A DNA stretch of 31,469 bases, taken from positions 1 to 31,469 of the forward strand of contig CAKSZJ010000029.1 of assembly GCA_934525595.1 (NCBI GenBank), written 5' to 3'. Below, piece after piece: positions 25,112-31,469 of the stretch (position 1 is its first letter; the number at the start of each line of letters is the position of its first letter). Source of the stretch: an uncultured Chiayiivirga sp. (GTDB lineage: Bacteria; Pseudomonadota; Gammaproteobacteria; Xanthomonadales; Xanthomonadaceae). The notes under the pieces were generated by a model that was not told the DNA's origin, ran no database searches, and saw nothing but the letters and a program-made list of their open reading frames with translations. Both the position numbers and the translations under genes were made by a program.

Positions 25112-26284
25112 ATGTTGAACGGCGGCAACCTGCTGGCGATTGCGGGCGGCTATTGGCTGCTGTGCCGGCTGCCTGAAGGCCATCGCCGCCTGAAAGACCC
25201 CGCTTCGGTGCTCTACGTGCTGGCCGGCATCTGTGCTGCGGCACTGACCGCTGCGAGCTTCGGCTCGGTGGCCGATCCGATCCTGTTCGATGGCACGCCG
25301 CTTGGCGGGTTCACCTACTGGGGCGCGACGGAGCTGGTGAACATGATCGCGTTCCTGCCGATGCTGCTCGCGCTTCCTTCGCGCGGTGCTGCGGGCGAGG
25401 CGTGGGCGGAATGGCGGGCGGCGGGGTTCCGGAGCGGGCTGCTGCGGCTGCTGCCCATTGCCGTACTGGTGCTGAGCGGGGCGGTCAGCGTGTTGATCGG
25501 CGGGCCGGGTGCGGTGGCGTTTCCGGTGCCCATCCTGCTTTGGTGCGCCGTCACCTATCCGGTGTTCGCGACGGCCTGCCTGTGCTTTTGCTATGTGGTC
25601 TGGTCGCTGCTGTCCATCAGCTCCGGCATGATGCAGGTGGCGGTGGATTTCGCGAGCCGGCCGGTGCTGCTTTCAACGCGGGTCGGCGTGGCGCTGGTTG
25701 CGCTGGCACCGCTGGCCGTTTCCATCGTCATGGCGGCACGCAACGACCTGGTCGCCAGGCTTCGCCACGTGGCCCATCACGATCCCTTGACGGGGCTTCC
25801 CAATCGCGCGGCGTTCTTCGCGCGTGCGCCGCTGGCGCTGGACGCGGCCCTGCGGCGTTCGCTGCCGGTGGCGTGCCTGATGCTGGATATCGATCATTTC
25901 AAGGCGGTGAACGATACGCACGGGCATCGTGGCGGAGATGACGTGCTGCGCCGCTTTGCCGATGTTCTGGCCAGTGGCGTGCGCCAGCGCGATGTCTTCG
26001 CGCGACTGGGCGGCGAAGAGTTTGTCGTGCTGCTGCCCGACTGCGATGCCGACACGGCCATTGCCGTCGCCCGCCGCATCAGCGAGGGGTTCGCGTCTGC
26101 GCCCATCCAGCTGGGCGATGGCAAGCAGATCCGCGTGACCATCAGCATCGGTGCTGCCCAGGCGGCCTCGCCGTGTGGCATCGATGAGCTTCTCGCCAAT
26201 GCCGATGCGGCGCTCTACCGCGCCAAGCTCAACGGGCGGAACCGGATCGAGCGCTTTTCGGCCTCCGAATCCGCCGCAGGCTGA
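25112..26284 (+). CDS. Membrane diguanylate cyclase with a shortened MASE1-like sensor
   Basis: This 390-residue protein has an N-terminal half with about five or six membrane helices (about 5-210), resembling the later part of a MASE1 sensor (GGNLLAIAGGYWLLCRLPEG, WGATELVNMIAFLPMLLALP). A GGDEF domain follows from HHDPLTGLPNR (222-232). The catalytic site GGEEF (300-304) is intact, and the product-inhibition I-site RQRD (291-294) sits five residues before it. It should make cyclic di-GMP at the inner membrane. MASE1 normally has more helices in front, and an in-frame TGA lies six codons before the ATG, so the sensor appears cut short. No clear ribosome site is seen. Confidence 0.9.
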   Translation: MLNGGNLLAIAGGYWLLCRLPEGHRRLKDPASVLYVLAGICAAALTAASFGSVADPILFDGTPLGGFTYWGATELVNMIAFLPMLLALPSRGAAGEAWAEWRAAGFRSGLLRLLPIAVLVLSGAVSVLIGGPGAVAFPVPILLWCAVTYPVFATACLCFCYVVWSLLSISSGMMQVAVDFASRPVLLSTRVGVALVALAPLAVSIVMAARNDLVARLRHVAHHDPLTGLPNRAAFFARAPLALDAALRRSLPVACLMLDIDHFKAVNDTHGHRGGDDVLRRFADVLASGVRQRDVFARLGGEEFVVLLPDCDADTAIAVARRISEGFASAPIQLGDGKQIRVTISIGAAQAASPCGIDELLANADAALYRAKLNGRNRIERFSASESAAG

Positions 26285-26410
26285 ACCCGCACCCGCATTG
26301 CTCGCGCGGGGTGAACCATTGGCGCTGCCTGGCGCGCATCGCCTTCGCTTGGCGTGGGATTGTGCGATGCAACATGGCGGCGTACCGTGTGCGGTCCCTG
26401 GAGAAACGGT

Positions 26411-27370
26411 GTGGCGATGCGGTACGGAATCTGGTTCGGCGTGCTGGCCGGCGCGGTCTGGGGCGGCGTGTTCCTGGTGCCGGCGCTGCTGCCGCAGTTC
26501 CCGCCGCTGCTGCTGAGCTGCGCGCGTTATCTCATGTACGGCGGGTTCTCGCTGCTGCTGGCCTGGCCGTGGCTGCCGCGCATCCTGCGCAAGGTGACGC
26601 GCGAGGATGTCCGGCTGCTGGTCAAGCTCGCCCTCACCGGCAACCTCGTCTACTACGTGGGCGTGGCCAGCGCGGTGCAGCTGAGCGGCGTGGCCGCCAC
26701 CTCGCTCATCATCGGCGCCACGCCGGTGGTCATCACCTTGCTGGGTCGCAACGATGCCGGTGCAGTGCCGTTGCGGCGCCTGGCGTGGCCCATCGTCCTG
26801 GTGCTGGCCGGCGTGGCCTGCGTGAACATCGACGTGCTGATGTCGGCGCACGCACAGGCGCGATCCTTGCCCGAGCGTCTCCTCGGCGTCGCCTGCGCGA
26901 TCATGGCGGTGCTGAGCTGGGCCTGGTATGCCGCCAGGAATGCCCGTTTCCTGAAGTCCCAGAGCCGTTTCGACGGCAATCAGTGGTCGCTGCTGTGGGG
27001 CATCGTGACCGGCGTGCTTGGCGGCCTGATCTGGCTTGCGGTGTGGCCCTTGCCGGGCGGCGCCTTCACCGTTGCCGAAGGCACCACGAGTGCCGACTGG
27101 ACGCGCTTCTGGCTGCTGAGTCTGACGCTGGCGGTAGTGTGTTCGTGGTTTGGCAACTGGATGTGGAATGCCGCCTCCAAGCGTTTGCCCATCACGCTGG
27201 GTGGACAGATGCTGGTGTTTGAAACCCTGTTCGCCTTGCTTTACGGCTTCCTCTGGGCACAGCGCTGGCCCACGTGGCTGGAAATCCTCGCCATCGTTCT
27301 GCTGGTGATGGGCGTGACGATGGCGGCGCGGCGGCATGCGGTTCCGGTGGCGGCAGAAGGCGCGCATTGA
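26411..27370 (+). CDS. EamA/DMT-superfamily transporter
   Basis: This 319-residue protein has about ten hydrophobic helices in two halves, the layout of EamA drug/metabolite exporters. Landmarks are GVLAGAVWGGVFLVPALLP at the start, SGVAATSLIIGATPVVITLLG in the first half and ITLGGQMLVFETLFALLYGFLW near the end, at the usual EamA repeat positions. The substrate is unknown. GTG 26411 is preferred because GGAG lies seven bases upstream; ATG 26417, two codons in, is the alternative. It follows the diguanylate cyclase by 126 bases on the same strand. Confidence 0.88.
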   Translation: MAMRYGIWFGVLAGAVWGGVFLVPALLPQFPPLLLSCARYLMYGGFSLLLAWPWLPRILRKVTREDVRLLVKLALTGNLVYYVGVASAVQLSGVAATSLIIGATPVVITLLGRNDAGAVPLRRLAWPIVLVLAGVACVNIDVLMSAHAQARSLPERLLGVACAIMAVLSWAWYAARNARFLKSQSRFDGNQWSLLWGIVTGVLGGLIWLAVWPLPGGAFTVAEGTTSADWTRFWLLSLTLAVVCSWFGNWMWNAASKRLPITLGGQMLVFETLFALLYGFLWAQRWPTWLEILAIVLLVMGVTMAARRHAVPVAAEGAH

Positions 27371-27422
27371 CGGGCTAGGAAGGAAGTATCATCGCCGGCC
27401 TTCTGCCTGCTCGCGTTTCGTC

Positions 27423-28646
27423 ATGACAGTCTTCTTGCACCGCCTTCTGGTCACGCTCGATGACGTTGAGCCTGTCGTTCGGCGGGACATCGTCGTTCCT
27501 TCCGATCTGCAACTGGATCGCCTGCACCAGGTATTCCAGGTCGTGATGGGCTGGGAAGATTCGCACCTCCATCATTTCCAGCGGGGCGAAGGCAAGGATT
27601 CCGTACGGTACGGTGTTCCGGATCCGGAATGGGAAGACTTCGGCATACCGATCCTCGACGAAGCCCGCGCCACGCTCGCTCAGCTGGCGCCATCCGCAGG
27701 CAGCCGTTTCACCTATGTCTACGATTATGGCGACGATTGGTGGCACAGCGTGGAGGTGGTGGGCATCCTCAAGGCCGATGCCCTGTCGAAGGGGGAGGGC
27801 ATCCACTGCATCGCCGCAGACGGCGCGTGCCCGCCTGAAGACTGCGGCGGGCCGCCCGGTTACGCCGCCCTGCTCGATGCCCTGTCCGACCCGGAAAACC
27901 CCGAGCACGGCGATGCCATGGAATGGATCGGCGGCCCCTTCGATCCGGCGGCCGTGGATATCGAGGCCATCAATGCCGACTTGGAGCGGCTGGGCGCAGC
28001 GTGGCAGCCCAAGGTGAAGAAAAACGTTCGCAAAGCCGCGCCATCCCGGCCTGCCGCCGCCAGGAAACCGGTTGCATCGACACGCGAACCGGCCCCGCCA
28101 TGCCAGGTCGATGAGGATTCGGCCCTGGCCTTCATTGAAACCTACAAGGCCGTGCTGCTTGAAATTGCCGGCCCGATGGCCCCTCGTGTCAGCCTCATTC
28201 AGCACCTGGCTGAGGCCCGTGATCTGCTGGTGCGCGAGCCTGAGCGGCTGGATGCCGCCATCGAGCATCTGCGCAGCATCGGCACGGATTTGGACGGGGA
28301 CGTGCTGCACGCCATGCGGGATATCCGCCGGCAACGGTGGATTTATCTGCGCGATACCCGCAGTCACTCGATTTTCCTGGATCCATCGGGCAGTGCCGCC
28401 TATGGTGTGCTCGGCCTTACCCAGCGCCTGCGCGACATCACCGGCACCACCGGCATGATCGTGGAAGCCGCCCTGTTGAGCTATCGCGGCCAGGTCCTCT
28501 GCGACTCCCTGATTGGCACCGCTGCCACACTCGGTCCCAACCTGCGACGCAACTGCAACAGCATGCTGGCAAAAGCCCGCGCCGAAGACCGCTATTCCAC
28601 CGAGCACCTGTTTCCGCGTGCGGTTGCCGAGGCGGGCGGGAAATAA
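27423..28646 (+). CDS. pRiA4b ORF-3-like protein with extra C-terminal domain
   Basis: This 407-residue protein has an N-terminal half (about 1-205) that is a pRiA4b ORF-3-like domain: VEPVVRRDIVVPSDLQLDRL, HQVFQVVMGWEDSHLHHF, YVYDYGDDWWHSVEV and ACPPEDCGGPPGY. The domain is common on plasmids and in mobile elements and has no settled function. A Pro/Ala/Lys linker (about 200-225) leads to a second domain (about 230-407) that I do not recognise, with RQRWIYLRDTRSH and YGVLGLTQRLRDITG. ATG 27423 starts at the homology boundary (MTVFLHRLLVTL); no strong ribosome site is seen. It is followed at 117 bases by the NERD helicase. Confidence 0.85.
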   Translation: MTVFLHRLLVTLDDVEPVVRRDIVVPSDLQLDRLHQVFQVVMGWEDSHLHHFQRGEGKDSVRYGVPDPEWEDFGIPILDEARATLAQLAPSAGSRFTYVYDYGDDWWHSVEVVGILKADALSKGEGIHCIAADGACPPEDCGGPPGYAALLDALSDPENPEHGDAMEWIGGPFDPAAVDIEAINADLERLGAAWQPKVKKNVRKAAPSRPAAARKPVASTREPAPPCQVDEDSALAFIETYKAVLLEIAGPMAPRVSLIQHLAEARDLLVREPERLDAAIEHLRSIGTDLDGDVLHAMRDIRRQRWIYLRDTRSHSIFLDPSGSAAYGVLGLTQRLRDITGTTGMIVEAALLSYRGQVLCDSLIGTAATLGPNLRRNCNSMLAKARAEDRYSTEHLFPRAVAEAGGK

Positions 28647-28656
28647 CCGTCAAGGT

Positions 28657-28691
28657 TTTCCGTGCCATCGATTGGGCTGTTTTCACGGAAA
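28657..28691. repeat. Inverted repeat ahead of the NERD-helicase gene
   Basis: TTTCCGTG (28657-28664) and CACGGAAA (28684-28691) form an 8-bp inverted repeat with 19 bases between, in the locally AT-richer gap between the pRiA4b-like and helicase genes. It may be an operator or a weak terminator. No T-run follows. Confidence 0.3.
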
Positions 28692-28763
28692 GCTGTAGAA
28701 GCCCTTTTGAACAAAATCGCCGTCGGTAGTAGCGTTGCCCCACCAACGCCACAGGGGGCGACA

Positions 28764-30620
28764 TTGGCCACGTTGATTCCATCGCTGAGCAGTTGTCTTT
28801 CACGCATGACCAATGGCGAAAAGCGTTTCGCGCAGCGCCTGGAAGACAAACTCGAAGACGATTACCTGACCTGGTACGACGTCCCCGTCGGCCCACGCCA
28901 GCGTCGGCCCGACTTCACCGTGCTGCATCCATCGCGCGGCCTGCTGGTGCTGGAGGTGAAAGACTGGAAACTCGACACCCTGCACGACATCGACCGCCAC
29001 GGCGTGCGGCTGGAAACCGAGCGCGGCCTGGTCACGCAGGCCAATCCGCTGGCGCAGGCGCGGGTTTACACATTAGAACTGGTCACGTTGCTGCAAAACG
29101 ATCCGGCCCTGCGCTTTCCTGCCGGGCATCGGCACGAAGGCAAACTTGTCATGCCCTGGGGTTATGGCGTGGTGCTGACCCACATCACCCGCGCCCAATT
29201 CGACGACGCCGAACTGGAAAACGTACTGCCCCCGCACCGCGTCATCTGCCGTGACGAAATGACCGAAAGCGCCGATCCCGAAGCCTTCCAGGCACGCCTG
29301 TGGGCCATGTTCGACTACAGCTTCGGCCAGCTCACCCTGCCGCAGATCGAACGCATCCGCTGGCACCTGTTCCCGGAAATCCGCGTGCGCCCGCCGTTGC
29401 AGGGCGATTTGCTCTCCGAGCCGGCATCGCCTTCGCTGCCCAAGGTGCTGGAAGTGCCCGACGTGATCCGCGTGATGGACCTGCAACAGGAACAACTCGC
29501 CCGCTCCCTCGGCGACGGCCACCGCGTCATCCACGGCGTGGCCGGCTCCGGCAAGACGATGATCCTGGGCTATCGCTGTCTGCACCTGGCGCGGCAGGCC
29601 GGAAAACCCATCCTCGTGCTCTGCTACAACCGCACCCTCGCCGCGCGTCTGGCGCAGGTGATTGCGCATCATCAACTGCAAGCCCAGGTCGATATCCGCA
29701 GCTTCCATAGCTGGTGCGCGCAGATGCTGCGCACCTACCACATCCGCTCACCGCAGGAAAAAGGCGACGCCTTCTTCGCCGTCCAGGTAAAGGCCGTGAT
29801 CGACGCCGTCGAGGCCGGCCACATCCCACGCGCCCAATACGGCGCCGTGCTGATCGACGAAGGCCACGACTTCGAACCGGACTGGCTGCGCCTGATCGTG
29901 CAGATGGTCGATCCCACCAGCAACGCCCTGCTGCTGCTCTACGACGACGCCCAGGCCATCTATGCCCAGCGCGAACGCCGCCGCTTCAGCTTCGCCAGCG
30001 TCGGCATCCAGGCGCGCGGACGCACCACCATCCTCAAACTCAACTACCGCAACACCTACGAAATCCTCGCCGTGGCCAAGGCCTTCGCCGACGACCTGTT
30101 CACCGGCACCGACAGCGACGAAGACATGCCCGCCGCCATCGCCCCGGAAAGCGTTGGCCGCCACGGCCCGCCGCCGCAACTGATCCGCTGTGGCACCCGC
30201 GCAGACGAAGCCGACACCCTTGCCACCCTGATCGACGACGCCCGCAACGACGGCTGCCCGCTGGACCAGATCGCCGTCATCTGGCGCCATGGCCACCACG
30301 CCGACGGCATCGCCCGGAAGCTTCAACAACGCGGCATCCCATTACGTTGGGCGCGCACGTCCGCCGAGAAAGACCGCCTGTTCGATGGCGACCCCAGCGT
30401 AAAACTCGTCTCCATGCACTCCAGCAAGGGCCTGGAATTCGAGCGCGTCTTCATCCCCGCGCTGGACACCTTGCCCGGCCCCGACGGCGATGAAGTGGCC
30501 GAAGCGCGACTGCTCTACGTCGCCATGACCCGCGCGACCGAGCGGCTGGTGATGGGTAGTGCGGGGGAGGCAGGGTTTGTGGGGCGGGTTGCGGAGGCGG
30601 CGGGGGTGCTTCGCACATGA
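28764..30620 (+). CDS. NERD-domain UvrD/REP-type helicase
   Basis: This 618-residue protein starts, in my reading, at TTG 28764 (MATLIPSLSSCLSRMT), with AGGGGG just upstream; the frame stays open back to GTG 28662. Residues of about 17-110 are a NERD nuclease-related domain with the conserved acid-lysine set D50 (PDFTV) and E64, K66 (LEVKDW). A superfamily I helicase follows: Walker A GVAGSGKT (258-265), DEGHDF (Asp365), LNYRNTYE, and MHSSKGLEFERVF with YVAMTRATERL at the end. It likely cuts and unwinds DNA. NERD-helicases occur in accessory regions, and some act in phage defence (Nhi). No direct evidence for defence is visible here. Confidence 0.88.
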   Translation: MATLIPSLSSCLSRMTNGEKRFAQRLEDKLEDDYLTWYDVPVGPRQRRPDFTVLHPSRGLLVLEVKDWKLDTLHDIDRHGVRLETERGLVTQANPLAQARVYTLELVTLLQNDPALRFPAGHRHEGKLVMPWGYGVVLTHITRAQFDDAELENVLPPHRVICRDEMTESADPEAFQARLWAMFDYSFGQLTLPQIERIRWHLFPEIRVRPPLQGDLLSEPASPSLPKVLEVPDVIRVMDLQQEQLARSLGDGHRVIHGVAGSGKTMILGYRCLHLARQAGKPILVLCYNRTLAARLAQVIAHHQLQAQVDIRSFHSWCAQMLRTYHIRSPQEKGDAFFAVQVKAVIDAVEAGHIPRAQYGAVLIDEGHDFEPDWLRLIVQMVDPTSNALLLLYDDAQAIYAQRERRRFSFASVGIQARGRTTILKLNYRNTYEILAVAKAFADDLFTGTDSDEDMPAAIAPESVGRHGPPPQLIRCGTRADEADTLATLIDDARNDGCPLDQIAVIWRHGHHADGIARKLQQRGIPLRWARTSAEKDRLFDGDPSVKLVSMHSSKGLEFERVFIPALDTLPGPDGDEVAEARLLYVAMTRATERLVMGSAGEAGFVGRVAEAAGVLRT

Positions 30621-30670
30621 GCAGAGCCCCGCATACCTTGTGCCGCAATCCTATGAACTAGCTGCACGTG

Positions 30671-30687
30671 CGTTTCCAGCGGAAACG
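30671..30687 (+). terminator. Small hairpin after the NERD-helicase gene
   Basis: CGTTTCC (30671-30677) and GGAAACG (30681-30687) form a 7-bp stem with a three-base loop, in the gap between two convergent genes. There is no T-run, so a terminator role is only suggested by position. Confidence 0.25.
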
Positions 30688-30719
30688 GCAGCGTCAAGCC
30701 GAGGCGATTGCGATGACGA

Positions 30720-31328
30720 TTATTGCCACCAAGGCAGGTTTTCCACTTCATCCAGAATCTCCAGCAATCGAATCAATGGCTGGGAAATGAGGTGGATATC
30801 CTCTGGTTGAGATTCTTCCTCACCACTTCGGGTTTTTCCTGCTTGTGCGGTGATGTAAAGATCGTAGGCGTCCGCCCCCTTCTGGTAGATGAGGATCAAT
30901 TCAAGCGCCAGTTCAGGCCGATGTGGGGCGAGATGCTCAAATATCCGTCCCAAGTGATGATGCTCACGTTTCCACGGATGACGTGACACAGGTTCATCCC
31001 CGGCTAGTGATGCTTTTTTCAGAGCCAGAGTGCGAACTCGCTTGGGGATGTCCTGGAACAGAAACGCAATTGTTATTGCAATGGCAGTCTGTTCTTCTGC
31101 ATCGGGCACAGGTGCTGAGACAGCAACGTTGTCGACCTCTTCGTCGATATCGTTTTCCCGCCAGTACTCGACATCTTCGTCTATCGCCCAGTCCTGCACG
31201 ATCTGCCAGTCGGCGATGCTGCTTCGTGCTTCCGCCAGACCGTGCCAGGAGCGTGAGCCAAACAAGTCGAGCTCGCGCAATGTGTTCTGCAACCCATCAA
31301 GTGCAGAATCCGCATAGGCGATAGCCAA
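30720..31328 (-). CDS. Unknown acidic protein, start region possibly frameshifted
   Basis: I do not recognise this product of about 202 residues. It is acidic and mostly helical in pattern, with DEDVEYWRENDIDEEVDN near 50-67 and a C-terminal ELALELILIYQKGADAYDLY. Base composition is visibly less GC-rich than in the rest of the window, suggesting acquisition. The only in-frame start is a TTG at 31328 without a ribosome site, yet the frame stays open upstream to 31400 and reads LAAGDWSNFDH before the TTG. Adding one G to the CCC run at 31362-31364 (plus strand) would join ATG 31378 (MALRVG) to that sequence. So it may be a frameshifted gene, or the read may carry an error. It converges with the NERD helicase. 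Confidence 0.6.
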   Translation of the reverse strand: MAIAYADSALDGLQNTLRELDLFGSRSWHGLAEARSSIADWQIVQDWAIDEDVEYWRENDIDEEVDNVAVSAPVPDAEEQTAIAITIAFLFQDIPKRVRTLALKKASLAGDEPVSRHPWKREHHHLGRIFEHLAPHRPELALELILIYQKGADAYDLYITAQAGKTRSGEEESQPEDIHLISQPLIRLLEILDEVENLPWWQ

Positions 31329-31469
31329 ATGGTCGAAGTTGCTCCAGTCCCCTGCAGCTAGCCCACGCGCAATGCCATTCCTTTGGAAGTCATGGCGGAT
31401 TCAACCCTGAAGTGCAATTTCCTTGAACCGAAGCGGGCCAGGTGCCGTAGGCTGGGCCGCTCCACGACC

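Overview
The window looks like chromosome from a GC-rich gammaproteobacterium, most likely a member of the Lysobacterales (Xanthomonadales), such as a Lysobacter, Luteimonas or Dokdonella relative. This rests on the high GC, the gene content (a hemD-hemX-hemY cluster, a class-I-type Fpr ending in FVEK, a large secreted subtilase carrying a DGFE motif) and the style of the proteins. No database was searched, so the taxon is inference.

Layout. Positions 1-5.5 kb hold a tRNA-Arg(CCG), a small two-helix membrane protein, a UbiA-like membrane protein that has lost most of its catalytic aspartates, mnmG, a compact mini-gene (promoter, RBS, 28 codons, terminator hairpin) and a tyrosine-rich lipoprotein. 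From 5.6 to 9.4 kb pepN and a serine/threonine dehydratase-like gene diverge from a shared region with a palindrome. From 9.4 to 12.7 kb is the heme cluster hemD-hemX-hemY, with a hot-dog thioesterase diverging from hemD. From 13.2 to 14.9 kb are bfd, bfr and fpr on one strand behind a Fur-like operator. From 15 to 21.6 kb are a SWIM/SNF2 helicase and a 1010-residue secreted subtilase with a textbook terminator. After about 520 bases without a convincing gene come valS (22.1-24.9 kb), a membrane diguanylate cyclase, a DMT-type transporter, and then an accessory-looking stretch from 27.4 kb: a pRiA4b ORF-3-like protein, a NERD-UvrD helicase and an AT-richer unknown gene whose start seems frameshifted.

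How the genes work together. The clearest unit is bfd-bfr-fpr. In Pseudomonas, Fpr passes electrons from NADPH to Bfd, and Bfd reduces the heme of bacterioferritin so that stored iron is released. Here those three parts are adjacent, with a predicted Fur site ahead of bfd. The encoded Bfr keeps heme ligand Met52 but has lost five of six ferroxidase ligands, so it should be a heme-type subunit needing a ferroxidase-competent partner from elsewhere. The neighbouring heme genes are consistent with an iron/heme theme, although they lie on a separate transcript. The 27.4-31.4 kb stretch could be a small defence or genome-island cargo, but that is a guess from domain content.

Most other genes are housekeeping. 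The least explained items are the mini-gene at 3.9 kb, the degenerate UbiA paralogue, the ferroxidase-dead Bfr cluster and the NERD-helicase neighbourhood.
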